Below, piece by piece: positions 46,100 to 57,333 of a DNA stretch of 64,000 bases. Position numbers and translations under genes: made by a program. Under the pieces are notes generated by a model that was not told the DNA's origin, searched no databases, and saw nothing but the letters and a program-made list of their open reading frames with translations. Every line of letters starts with the position of its first letter. Within the stretch, counting starts at the first letter, position 1. The DNA lies in NCBI GenBank assembly GCA_032622095.1, contig CP136065.1, positions 244,029,474 through 244,093,473 of the forward strand, read 5' to 3'. Origin of the DNA: Siphonodentalium dalli. Lineage: Eukaryota; Mollusca; Scaphopoda; Gadilida; Siphonodentaliidae.

Positions 46100-46720
46100 A
46101 ACAGTTTCTGTACCGGTGCAAACAGCGCCCTCTATGCTATCACTGCTCAGCGTAGCGATGGGGATAACTCTATCAGTTTGCAGTGCAATGTTAAATAAAC
46201 TAGCTCAATATTTAGAATGAGAATAAATATATATTTTTAGTGTAGAAATGTATTTCTTTTGCAAACACCATAATATAGATAAATTTAAATCAATTGCACT
46301 TATTTAATAACAATTAACACACACGCACATGTTTTCTGTAATATTACTTAAGTGTGAATAAATTTTGTTTTTGTGAATTACGCCTCTATTTTAAAATCAG
46401 AGAAGGGACAGCAGTTGGTATTTCATAATTGGAGAACAGTTAAGTGTATGGACATGCAATATTATTCTTTTCACAGCATATTTATTCTTCAGTTATGAAA
46501 GCTCAAAAGATGCTGTTCTTACACTATTATACACTGGGTATACCAATATCGCCGCCGCCCCTTCCCTCCCCCTTTTTTTGTCGAGGGGGTGGGGAGGGGT
46601 GATATTTAGGAATATAAAAATAAAATTCAAATATTACCTTATGAACATTTAATCCATATAATAAAATACATCTGTATTGTTCAATGTGTGGTAGATTATT
46701 TCTACCTGATTGTCACTGTT
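46100..46720. other. No gene; G/C-strand hairpin near 46555-46600
   Basis: A pyrimidine run (CCCTTCCCTCCCCC) is followed by GGGGGTGGGGAGGGG, able to fold back or stack. The rest is AT-rich without coding signals. Confidence 0.4.
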
Positions 46721-46722
46721 CA

Positions 46723-47628
46723 CTAGTCCACCACAATGAGTTCATGTTCATTTTCGTAGATCACAGTGGAGGGTGGATCCCCAGTTGCATCATCATCATC
46801 CAGCACAATCACTTCGAATGCTGTGGGTTTTACATTGTCCAATTCTTCTCTGAATGTTGACACATCAGTAGGATTGTTATTGTCCAGCACAATGACTGAA
46901 GAGGCTCCTTTTTCGATTGTTGATGGACAATGGTTATTTCCAGAAGGATCAACATTTTCCTTATCACTATCATAATCAAGTGTGTGCTGAAGAGCACCTT
47001 ATCCTCATCTTCACATATCACTTCATAACCAGCAATTAGATCAGAATCACCTAATTTTAAATTGGCACCTTGCACATAGAACAGTTTCTCCTGCAATGTC
47101 ATTTTGTCCATTGGTATAATATTGTCAATGTTCTTCCTCATGTTCCCCATTTCCTGGAGTGTATTGAATGCAGCAATACTTGATGTTCTGATCTGTTATT
47201 CCGTCTCCTTCAATCTGAATGTGCGTACATTCAAATCAACTAGAAGGGTTTCTTTACTGCCTCCATGCTGTTGGTAATTATGAAGATTATTGTCCATACC
47301 CTCACATGTGCCCACGATCCATGGAATGATATCTGAAAAACAGAGGGTATGATATCAGTGACAGATAAATAAATAGGTAAAAAATATTTTGAATTTGTTA
47401 GTTGGGGAAAAAACACCCCCTGCTGTCATATCATAGGTATTTCAGTTGCAATAAATAAACATAAGTAAAGCTAAAAAAAATAAATATATATATATTTCCT
47501 TTCAAATACCAAACTGAAAATGATTCACATACCTTCTACATCTTGAAAATATCCCTGACATTTAGCCATCATATCCTTCAACTTCAACAGTGTGAGTGCT
47601 TGGTCCACATTTTAAGTGTAGTCTTCAA
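46723..47628 (-). pseudogene. Acidic protein with NYQQHGG block and repeated SUMO-motif-like segments
   Basis: Exon at ~47628-47533 (ALTLLKLKDMMAKCQGYF, GTATGT donor) and exon 47332-46723. The latter has NLHNYQQHGG, LLVDLNVRTFRLKETE, a TAA, then MTLQEKLFYVQGANLKL, AGYEVICEDED and, after a frameshift near 46985, three segments SVIVLDNNN, EVIVLDDDD and HELIVVD just before TAG 46725-46723. Each is a V/I/L run followed by Asp/Asn, like a SUMO-interaction motif. NYQQxGG links it to the 28.7 kb protein. Stop and frameshift suggest decay. Family unknown. Confidence 0.45.
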
Positions 47629-47829
47629 ATTGAAATTGCAAAGTGAACTAGAATAATCCAAATTTATTTATATAGTACTCACTGTCTGCCAGAATAGCAT
47701 ATAAATCAATACAGACGCTTAATGTGTACAGAAACATTGATTTCTGTTGGCAGCTGATTTCCAAAGAGCAACGCTTTCCTGAAATAATTCTTTTGAGTCC
47801 TAATGAATTAATCACTTTCATTGGCACTC

Positions 47830-48062
47830 TGTCAGATAGCGTCCACACTATTATAATTATTCCATCTTATTGTCATACCAATACCATCTGCCAAATTGTG
47901 AGCGTTGTTTGATTGTAATGGCTCTGCAGAACCATGCTGCCTTAGCGTCCATGTCATCATAATTATTTCCATCATTGTTATACCCACGCGATCTGCCAAG
48001 GCGAGGACAAAGATTAAGTATTGTTCCATTGTTATTACTCTGCAGAGCCATCTTGCCTCTGC
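47830..48062. repeat. Diverged tandem duplication, ~110 bp unit, two copies
   Basis: Both units run from TAGCGTCCA through CCATCTGCCAA/GATCTGCCAA to GGCTCTGCAGA(A/G)CCAT and TGCCT. It lies between polymerase exon 5 and the acidic gene and may have displaced further polymerase exons. Confidence 0.6.
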
Positions 48063-48248
48063 ACTAGTTATCGATCATGCATGGTCTCTTTGGTGAGGAG
48101 TTGCTTTGTTTGAAATCTTTTCTTTGGGTAACAAGTTAAACATGCGTGAAATACACAACCTGTAATTAGAATGTATTCTATTTACACTATATGACCAGGA
48201 TAAGAACAGAAATAAAAATGTGCACTGTAATATCTTAACTGTACTCAC

Positions 48249-49221
48249 CATGAAATTCGTAGCAGGTGTTTGTTGCTGCACAGTAACCACCAACCTTCAT
48301 TCTTGTGCCAGGTAGCTTATACTCCCCACCATTCCGGGCATGCTGTATTTTCCCCCAATTCTTTGGCCTTCCATTCCAACCACTGGATAGCTGATAGAGA
48401 ATGATTCTCTATTGCCACTGGTGTCACCTTTGCTAGGGGGTGCTGACAAATATTTCTTTTGAAACTTCTGCATCACCAATATTCTGCCACTCCCCACCCA
48501 ACAAGACTTTACTCTCCCATCTACTTTTTTCAATTGGATATTCTCTACAATATTTCCATCTGGCATGGTGAGTGTGGCAGTATATGTCTCTCCACAAACA
48601 TAAGTTTGTATGCGGCCATGCATGCACTTAAAATTGTTGTGTATTGGAAGGGGTCAACAGCATCACCAGTATGTTCCAAAAACATTGCTCGGAATTTCAG
48701 ACAAGCCTCACGAAGAACATTGATATCAGAAATACAATACTGAAGAAGTTCTTCTGAGAAATTAAATATCTCATCCTTTTTCTGTCATACCATTCCAAGA
48801 ACTTAGCCCTGGCTATGGATGACATAGTATCAGCTCCATATTTCTCAATTGGGGGCTATGGTCCAATGTAAGACTGGTGACTCATCATTTAGGAAATGTG
48901 GAAAATAACCTGAAATTAAAAAAAATATAAGATAAATAGCAGATATTTGAAGAAAAAAAAACAACTATATATATATATATCACAAATAGCCTATTAACAT
49001 AGATATGTAAAACATACCTTTCTTCAATTCTGTCAAGCCAAATGCTTTTGGAAGACTAGCCAGCCGCATAGACCGGAAATTCAAACTATCAATAACATGG
49101 TTGTTTTGTTTTGTTATCATCAGCATAATTTTTTATCCAGAATATATAATTTTCGAGGGATGGGTGCCTCTGCTGACCAAATATTCCAGTAAAAATACAG
49201 CATCATAGCCTGGACAAAAAG

Positions 49222-49261
<40 letters not shown>

Positions 49262-51582
49262 CATGGTTATAAATAAGGAATAAGAAATTAGTCTCTTGTA
49301 GATGAGTAACTGCTTCTTACCTTTACTGTTATGTGGAATGATGGTGAAGTCCCGATGAGACTCTGTAAAAAGCCAGTCACCAAATTCTTGCAGTGTTGAT
49401 GCCACTCTGAATATGATCTGGCGTTTTGCACACCAATTACATGGTAGTGATGCAAATTCTTTATTTGTGTCTTTCTTGGAACACTTATTGCATCGAGCAC
49501 CACATTCATGACAAATAGCATCGCCACCTACAGTGAGTTCCTCACACACTTTACAGGCACTGTGAGCAACTACGAGGTTGGGTACATGCATATTAGAGCC
49601 ACAATATGGTAGTTTGCATGACACACACTTTAAAAAATACATAGATACAAAACCAAATAATATACTTTTTTTAAGAACAGACACAGTGCCTCTCAATTAG
49701 AAACAAAAATAATATAATTACTGTCCTGATACTTATGAGGGCTCTATGGAATATCATATTTTAGTGTAAACTATGTTTTTTATATATAAATTACATTACC
49801 AACTTATAAATATACCTTTATAGTTCATTACGTATATTGTAAAAAAAACAAAAAAAAACACATAAATAAAATCAAATAAACTTACTTTTTGCAATCACTG
49901 CATTTGTTTCCCTCTGTACACTGTGCACATGGACCTCCTGGTGTGTAGTCTGGACATTTGAACCGGGCTTCCTGACTGGCTTCAAAGTCAAAAAATATGT
50001 ATTTTGACTCCTTAGTCTTTTGTTTTGGTGGTCTCAAATAACAGTTGTGCTCTCCAACGACTAGAATTTTGCATGCTGAACATTTGAACTCGCCACACCT
50101 ATGGGGATCTTCAATCAGGTCTCTCTTGGTAATGTTTATAACTTACAGGCTGTGCACACATTTGAAATTTTTTTGCCACACGGATTTATTACCAGTTATG
50201 TGTCGGTCAAAACATGCCTGGCTTTTGAATGTTATATGGCATGTTCGGCATGACATCTCATTACCTTTCACACAGTCTGTTGACTTAAATGCAAAACATG
50301 TAAATTTACAATTGTGTAGTGCTTTATCACAATATGGTCTTAAACACATTTGACAAAAATATGCCACATTGAAGAATCCAGTGAGCGATCCAATTACATC
50401 AAAGTGGTTATCATGGTGATACAGGAATACGTTACGTTTATAGGTACTACTTGCCCTGATTATTTTGTTTCCAGCAGCTTTACCCACTACTATAATATTC
50501 ACTTCGAAAAAGTTTTCATAGGCCTGCAAATCATTAATATTGCCTGGTTTGTCCACTGGTAAATCCAACTTGTTCAACAGCAAAGTGGTAAATATGTTTT
50601 GACATGGGCGCTTCGAATTAGCAAGATCCATGTAGTACCAAGAGGAAACTTTTGTGTTGTTCCAAGAATATTTGGGCTCTGGTTTTGTTTTCATTTTGCT
50701 CTTTGATATTTTTCCATTCATCATTTGTAACAGCTACAACTATTGCACGAGTCATACATAAAACATCATTATTTTGAATAGTTATCATTGATCTTTTAGC
50801 CATGACAGTCTCTGTGCCATTTACAAACAGAGCACCTTTTCCTCCAGTAATAGTGCGAATACACCCAACTGTAATAAGGAAACTGTCATCAAGTTGAATA
50901 TCCTCATGCGATTGTACACTGCATTTATAGTGTCAACAATATTCTGAGGCTGGATATCCCTCCACTTTTTCAAACCCGTTGTTATGGGTCTGTCCAAATA
51001 ATGTGTATGAATTGTGACCCTACATCGACCACCTTCTGCTCCTTGGATTTGACTGATGACATCTTCAAACATCTGTAGTATAATATTTTCCAAATCCACC
51101 AACTTTTTACTAATATATTGTTCATTAAATTTGACATCATATATATATATTCTGTTGCTGCTCCATTCATGAACTGTTTAATTTCCCTGATCTTCACAGT
51201 ATAAGGTTTAGCTTCTTGTTCAGATAATTCTTCACTATTATTGTGGTCTGAAGGATGAAACTCATTAATCCTGTTATCGTTACTGTTATTAGGCGCCACC
51301 TCATTTCTCGCCTATTTCCAAAGGTTCCTGGATTTCCTGGGAATCTGAGCTCTCAAACAGTGATTGTCCCCCTTCTGCATGTGGTTGCTCTTGATTTAAA
51401 TGCTCTGCTCTGAGTTGATCTGATACACTTTGATGCTGCACCATAGGGGTCTGCTCCATTTGTAGGAGGCTATTATATACATCTGTATCAAAAGGATGTC
51501 CGATTATGCTTAGGTTAAAAGCAAACTATTGTGCACTGACACCATTGAGATGAAGCAGTTGTGATGTCCTTTGAGTTGCCAT
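48249..51582 (-). pseudogene. Second DNA polymerase B (DNA_pol_B_2 type), five exons, decayed
   Basis: Exon 1 (51582-50147, several frameshifts): RCRVTIHTHYLDRPI, SMITIQNNDVLCMTRAIV, YHHDNHFDVIGSLTGFFN and a Cys cluster (FCQMCLRPYC, CRTCHITFKSQACFDRH). Exon 2 (50098-49886): YIFFDFEASQE, Exo I. Exon 3 (49627-49321): HVPNLVVA, WLFTESHRDFTIIPHNSK. Exon 4 (49209-49018): GYDAVFLLEYLV (Exo II), then TAA at 49135-49133. Exon 5 (48909-48249): YCISDINVLREACLKFR (Exo III), DPFQYTTILSACMA and a NGGEYKLPG block. Introns have GT-AG ends; intron 1 is 48 bp. Catalytic palm motifs are not found further left. Distinct from the polymerase at 0-2.6 kb. Confidence 0.8.
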
Positions 51583-51787
51583 GCTGTTTTAACTGTAAAG
51601 GTAATTGGTAGTGATAGGAAAATAGATTTTTTTTTCACAAATGCATAAACAATAATACTGTAAATAAAGACTACTGTTGTCAATTCTGGAAACATAATGT
51701 ACGGTGCTATCTGATTGGATTACGGTTGAGATATAAGCCTATACATATGATATAATATATTCATTTCGTAGATACATTTCAAACAGG
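51583..51787. promoter_or_regulatory. Shared upstream region of polymerase and PC4 genes
   Basis: 205 bp separate the two divergent start codons. TATAATATATTC (51751-51762) lies ~25 bp before the PC4 ATG. It is a candidate bidirectional promoter. Confidence 0.4.
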
Positions 51788-52285
51788 ATGGACACAACAT
51801 TATACAGTCAGCAACTTGGTTGTCAAAAGTTTGTCACAGTTTCCAATTTTATGAATGAATATAGAGTAGACATCAGACTTTGGATAGAATGCATTCATCG
51901 TAGACGAAATGGAATTTTAATGAACAGAAATGCATGGTATAATTTCTGTTCTTTTATGGAGGATATTACACTCGCTATATCTGAGACACAATCAGTAAAG
52001 TTCCATTTAGGTAGTGGTTTATTGCTATTTTACAGTTCAGAATATAAATTAGTGCATATAGGATATTTTCAAAGATATACACAGGAAGCTTGTGAAATAA
52101 TAAATGGGATCAGTTTAACTCACCATGAGTTTGCAGTTTTGACAGAATTGAAAGCAGACATTGTGGGTACAATTCCAAATTGGAATTATTTTACCCCATG
52201 TGCCTTCACTCACAACAGTCAACAACAGCTTATCGATTGCAGAACATGTGGTTTTTGCATCAAGTTTTACCAGAAAAATCAATAA
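51788..52285 (+). CDS. Double PC4-like domain protein A
   Basis: Intact 165-residue ORF, ATG 51788 to TAA 52285. Domain 1 (about residues 12-60): KFVTVSNFMNEYRVDIRLWI, then GILMNRNAWYNFCSFM. Domain 2 (about 70-125): FHLGSGLLLFYSSEYKLVHI, then GISLTHHEFAVLTEL. Each matches the PC4/p15 pattern of beta strands with an (I/V)(D/H)I core, a turn, GIxL and a helix. The C-terminus has IDCRTCGFCIKFY. Such folds bind single-stranded DNA. It is divergent from the polymerase gene and paralogous to the ORF at 52481. One of the few undamaged ORFs in the window. Family assignment is by pattern and unconfirmed. Confidence 0.65.
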   Translation: MDTTLYSQQLGCQKFVTVSNFMNEYRVDIRLWIECIHRRRNGILMNRNAWYNFCSFMEDITLAISETQSVKFHLGSGLLLFYSSEYKLVHIGYFQRYTQEACEIINGISLTHHEFAVLTELKADIVGTIPNWNYFTPCAFTHNSQQQLIDCRTCGFCIKFYQKNQ

Positions 52286-52480
52286 GAGAACTGTTTTCAA
52301 TAACATTATAAATAAAGACGCCTCCACTAAATGGATATTTATTGATTGGATATTTCTAGGGATGCTGATTGGCTAATAACATATGAATCAGCAGCGTTCA
52401 TGACACTATGTGTTTTTTTCCTATAAATAATATCCCCATGCTATTTGGTGCCACTTTCTGCAGCTCATTTTCGTTTGAAC

Positions 52481-53005
52481 ATGGACACTAAAATTTTCGC
52501 AAAACACTTGGGTCGTAACAGATATCTCACAATCAGTGAGTTCTTGGGGACAAAGTATGTAGATCTGAGAATTTAGGAAGAAGAAAGGATTCCAACGAAT
52601 AAAGGAGTTAGCCTAATCATTCAGCGCTGGCTTTGTCTGACACAAAACCTTGAATTAGTCGGACAGCATTCAAATTCCAAGGGGCCATTGGACAGGATTC
52701 ATTTGGGTCATAATGTTTACATGACTCTGGATTATGAACATGCAGTGGTGCATATCAGACAGTATTTTTATCCAGAAAATTATGACGTTGCCACACCAAC
52801 CAAGAAAGGTGTCACTTTAAACGGAGCAGAGCTGAAAACCATTGCGGATAACGTGGAAAATGTCAATGGGTTCATTCCTGAAACAGTAAACTTCATACCA
52901 TGTTACAGTGAATATATGTATCAGGAAGCAGCCTTAAAATGTTCAGAATGTGAACCTGGTGGATACAACAACTATACACAGGACAAGTCTGATGCAATAA
53001 CATGA
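52481..53005 (+). pseudogene. Double PC4-like domain protein B, one in-frame TAG
   Basis: Starts at ATG 52481, ~40 bp after CTATAAATAATA. Domain 1: RYLTISEFLGTKYVDLRI, then TAG at 52574-52576 (paralog A has tryptophan), NKGVSLIIQRWLCL. Domain 2: VYMTLDYEHAVVHIRQYFYP, then PTKKGVTLNGAELKTIADNV. The C-terminal tail has YQEAALKCSEC. Total 174 sense codons plus the TAG. PTKKGxxL is very close to the PC4 consensus. A single TGG-to-TAG change would explain the break. Confidence 0.6.
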
Positions 53006-53226
53006 CATTATGGAAACTCTCTTGACTTCACCCCACAATATTAATTTGTGTGACACTGACTTCAATATAACCTGTTTCTTTTGGACAATTTTTAATTCAC
53101 TGTTGTGTGCATGTGTTTTCATAAAAAGGTAGTATATAGCAATAAATAACACCAGTTAAATGTATCCAATGGGTTGTTTTCTATCATATAGTCCATCAAT
53201 TGGTAAAATTGTCATGATTCCCCTAA

Positions 53227-53227
<1 letters not shown>

Positions 53228-53260
<33 letters not shown>
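53228..53260. repeat. TA microsatellite
   Basis: ATAT run of about 30 bases after CCCCTAACTA. Confidence 0.8.
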
Positions 53261-53261
<1 letters not shown>

Positions 53262-53299
53262 GGTTGTTGATAGTATAACAAATTGATCTAGAATTATAA

Positions 53300-53900
53300 A
53301 TCTCATCCAGAATTGTCGGCGACTTTGAACCATTATGTTTGAAAGAAACCGCAGTGAAATTAACCCAAAATTGACGAAACTACGGCACATTTGTTGTTTT
53401 ATAGATATCACGTGCCTGCTATCTAAACACCCATTTTTCTCAGATCTTTGATGAGCTAGAACAATATGGTTTTCCCCATTGTGTACAGTTTCACACCAGG
53501 CATTAAATCCATCGAAAATATAATACGCATACATGTATATTAACAATTAAACAAATATTATATTTTCAACCTTGGCACTTTGAAAAATAGCGGGTTAATC
53601 AGAAATATTTTTGAAAACCATTTGTCATAGAGACAAACCGTTTTCGCCGTCATGAAGACATTTCAAACGTCCACATTCTAGTATATGTCAAATACACAAG
53701 AAGCTAACACATAACAGTTGATTCACCATAAATGGCGATTTGATTGATAATCTAACTTTAAGGAATTGCTCTCAAGCCATTTATTTCATCCAGAATTGTC
53801 GGCGACTGAACCATTATATTAAATAGCCATTTATTTCATCCAGAATTGTCCGCGACTTTGAACCGTTATGTTTGAAAGAAAGGCAGTGAATTTACACAAA
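53300..53900. repeat. Three copies of a TCATCCAGAATTGTCGGCGA segment
   Basis: Copies at about 53306, 53788 and 53837 share TCATCCAGAATTGTC(G/C)GCGA, GAACC(A/G)TTAT and TGTTTGAAAGAAA. No coding frame. Confidence 0.6.
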
Positions 53901-53904
53901 AAAT

Positions 53905-54350
53905 TTATATTAACAATGACATGTAGATGGGAAACGACTCATTTTGGGGTCATTCGATCGAAAAACATGGCCGCCAGCAGTTATCTTGGATTTTACTCTT
54001 TGTATGACTAAATTATTTAGCACGGGCTACAGGTGGTACATTTAGTTTGATCATCATAAAATTTATCATGGATGTTAACAATGACATGTAGATGGGAACG
54101 ACTCATTTTGGGGTCATTCGGCCGAAAAACATGGCCGCCAGCAGCCATCTTGGATTTTACTCTTTGTATGACTAAATCCTTTAGCACGGGCTCAATGTCG
54201 TACCTTTAGTCTGATCATCATAAAATTTGTCATGGCTGTTGAAATTGGAATGTAGATGGGAACCAGTCATTTTGGGGTTCCTAATCGCTCCATTGACTAC
54301 TACATCAAATTATTCCCTTTCCATGTTGAGCTACAGAGTCATTGACACTT
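53905..54350. repeat. Fragment of the 35.6-37.3 kb tandem array family
   Basis: Two and a part units with ATGTAGATGGGAACGACTCA, AAAAACATGGCCGCCAGCAG and CATCTTGGATTTTACTCTTT. The right flank (CTAATCGCTCCATTGACT) matches 37305, so both arrays end the same way. It joins Polinton DNA at ~54355 through the shared AATTCAC. Confidence 0.75.
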
Positions 54351-54356
54351 TCAATC

Positions 54357-55335
54357 CAATTCACTTTCTCTCTGGTTAGATATGCGGTTAATCCTTCACA
54401 TTATCTGATCACTAAATCGGAAATTGACAAGGATTCCTTAAATAAATATATACCACTGCGCATGCGTGGAATTCTATCATCTGTCATTTCACCACATACA
54501 ACTAATTACCGGTCTCGACTGTGGGGGCATCTTAATGTATAAGTCAACACGGGTCGCGCTCAATAAACAGATATATTAGCGGGCAAACTAATATGAATCG
54601 ATGTGCGTTACATTAAAGGTACTCAATCAGATTCCACGGTCCCCATATCAGATTCCAACAACATGTTTTTGAAATACCGATTCAGTTATCAAAATCGGAC
54701 ACAAAAAGTCGACTTGATTTTTTTTTATCTTCTCGTTGACAGTTTACTGGGACACTTAATATATTTCTGATAACTTCTAGCTTTTGATGAATAAGTTCCT
54801 CAACTCGAATCAAATATTTTTTACCCCTAAGAAAATAGTAACTTGCGAGCGTGAATTCGGATTGAGTACTTTTAAAAATCGCGCAGCTAACAATGCCAAA
54901 TCTAAGTCCGAGTTGGTTTTATCCCCACCTTCGATAGTATTCGCTTCAACATTCTATAATGTTCGTGTCAACCTCACTGACATTTTGATCATATAACCCG
55001 TATAACCCGTGTATAGTGATCAGATATAAATTTTTTAAGTTTTGTTACTGGCCCAGAACATGCCTTCAACAAGAATGGTCGCAGTCAAAATTGCGTTATT
55101 AATACACTTTATTTTAGAGTTATCCATCTTCTGGGCAAGTACACAAACCTCAAAAAAATCAATATCTAATAACTCTGAGCTTTGATGGATGGGTTCCTCG
55201 ACTCGAATCAAATATTGTTTACCCATGAAGCAATAGTAATTGCTTAATCTGACTGAGTACCTTTAATGGATACTCGAGAAGTGTGGAATTACTAAAACTA
55301 TCTGTAAAACTGAATTTATTGTGAGATATCCCTCA
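54357..55335. repeat. Second copy of Polinton segment 8625-9715
   Basis: Colinear with 8625-9715 but with one internal duplicate shortened. The minus-strand frame 55226-55035 (QYLIRVEEPIHQSSELLDID and DNSKIKCINNAI) is open here, supporting a small coding exon. Function unknown. Confidence 0.65.
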
Positions 55336-55404
55336 TATATATATATATATATATATTCAATATAGGTGGATTATAGTTATATTAATTCCTCTTAGAATAA
55401 ACCA

Positions 55405-56116
55405 TTAATTTCCTCTTGTGTTAATAAATTGCATCGAATTCCTTCTCGCTTAAATCCATTCCTATTTGTTCTGATTCTACTTTCGCTAGTTCATATACTC
55501 TGTCTTTATCAACGTTCTGTATAGCTTCATCCATATATTTCTTTTCATGACTCAAACATATATCATGGTCTCTTTGTGATTGTTTAAACATCCTAAACAG
55601 TTTTTCTCATATTTTCATCTGCTTGATTAGTAATTGTTCTGATGTATGCGTTTTCGATGATATCTCGCATATCCTATTGGGAACATAACTCTCCTGATAA
55701 TTGTTCAGCTTCTTCGTATTCGACGTGTGCATTTATATCATTCATTTGCTTCTTCAACTCGTCATATGGACGAACATTTAACTGTATTCCATAAGGCGAA
55801 TATGTGAGTTCATTTTTATTGTTGTAATATAGCTTTCGGATGTTAATTATCACTCCATATTCAATTCCTCGTCATGTATATATAGTTCATACGTCCTAGG
55901 TGAAACGCACATTCTTGAACACTATCCAAAATTTCTTGTGCTCTGACCGAAATATTATTGTCTATTTCTCTCAGCTTGCTCTTCAACACGTTGAATTCAT
56001 CAACGTCTAATGCTATCGCTGTTTTCGTTTTAAATTTTAAACTGTCTCACATGAATTTTAGATTTGTTGTTGAACTCGCCAACTTCCACGAATATATCCT
56101 GTCCCAGATGAAACAT
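55405..56116 (-). pseudogene. PC4-like gene, array copy 1
   Basis: From ATG 56116 (MFHLGQDIFVEVGEF) it keeps the 8 bp lost at 10.45 kb. It carries an extra T after ACGAGGAAT, shared by all four copies, which shifts the frame between the two PC4 domains, and further shifts in the Cys tail. Same Polinton gene as 9744-10464. Confidence 0.6.
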
Positions 56117-56269
56117 TTTTCTGCAATACGGTATTGATGTCGATGTCAAATATTGTTTACCCATGAAGCAATAGTAATTGCTTAATCTGACTGAGTACCT
56201 TTAATGGATACTCGATAAGTGTGGAATTACTAAAACTATGTGTAAAACTGAATTTATTGTGAGATATCC

Positions 56270-56273
<4 letters not shown>

Positions 56274-56328
<55 letters not shown>
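56274..56328. repeat. TA microsatellite, longest of four in the array
   Basis: About 55 bases of pure AT dinucleotide between cassettes 1 and 2, at the position where the 9.7 kb ancestor has only CCCTATATATATGAAC. Confidence 0.85.
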
Positions 56329-56333
<5 letters not shown>

Positions 56334-56376
56334 ATAGGTGGATTATAGTTATATTAATTCCTCTTAGAATAAACCA

Positions 56377-57087
56377 TTAATTTCCTCTTGTGTTAATAAA
56401 TTGCATCGAATTCCTTTTCGCTTAAATCCATTCCTATTTGTTCTGATTCTACTTTCGCTAGTTCATATACTCTGTCTTTATCAACGTTCTGTATAGCTTC
56501 ATCCATATATTTCTTTTCAGGAGTCAAACATATATCATGGTCTCTTTGCAATTGTTTAAACATCCTAAACAGTTTTTCTCATATTTTCATCTGTTTGATT
56601 AGTAATTGTTCTGATGTATGCGTTTTCGATGATATCTCGCATATCCTATTGGGAACATAACTCTCCTGATAAGTGTTTAGCTTCTTCGTATTCGACGTGT
56701 GCATTTATATCATTCATTTGCTTCTTCAACTCGTCATATGGACGAACATTTAACTGTATTCCATAAGGCGAATATGTGAGTTCATTTTTATTGTTGTAAT
56801 ATAGCTTTCGGATGTTAATTATCACTCCATATTCAATTCCTCGTCATGTATATATAGTTCATACGTCCTAGGTGAATCGCACATTCTTGAACACTATCCA
56901 ACATTTCTTGTGCTCTGACCGAAATATTATTTTCTATTTCTCTCAGCTTGCTCTTCAACACGTTGAATTCATCAACGTCTAATGCTATCGCAGTTTTCAT
57001 TTTAATTTTAAACTGTCTCACATGAATTTTAGATTTGTTGTTGAACTCGCCAACTTCCACGAATATATCCTGTCCCAGATGAAACAT
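56377..57087 (-). pseudogene. PC4-like gene, array copy 2
   Basis: Domain 1 is open from ATG 57087 (KIHVRQFKIKMKTAIALD, FNVLKSKLREIENN) to the start of domain 2, where the common extra T introduces a stop after TRN. Very close to copies 1, 3 and 4. Confidence 0.6.
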
Positions 57088-57240
57088 TTTTCTACAATAC
57101 GGTATTGATGTCGATGTCAAATATTGTTTACCCATGAAGCAATAGTAATTGCTTAATCTGACTGAGTACCTTTAATGGATACTCGATAAGTGTGGAATTA
57201 CTAAAACTATGTGTAAAACTGAATTTATTGTGAGATATCC

Positions 57241-57290
<50 letters not shown>

Positions 57291-57333
57291 ATAGGTGGAT
57301 TATAGTTATATTAATTCCTCTTAGAATAAACCA

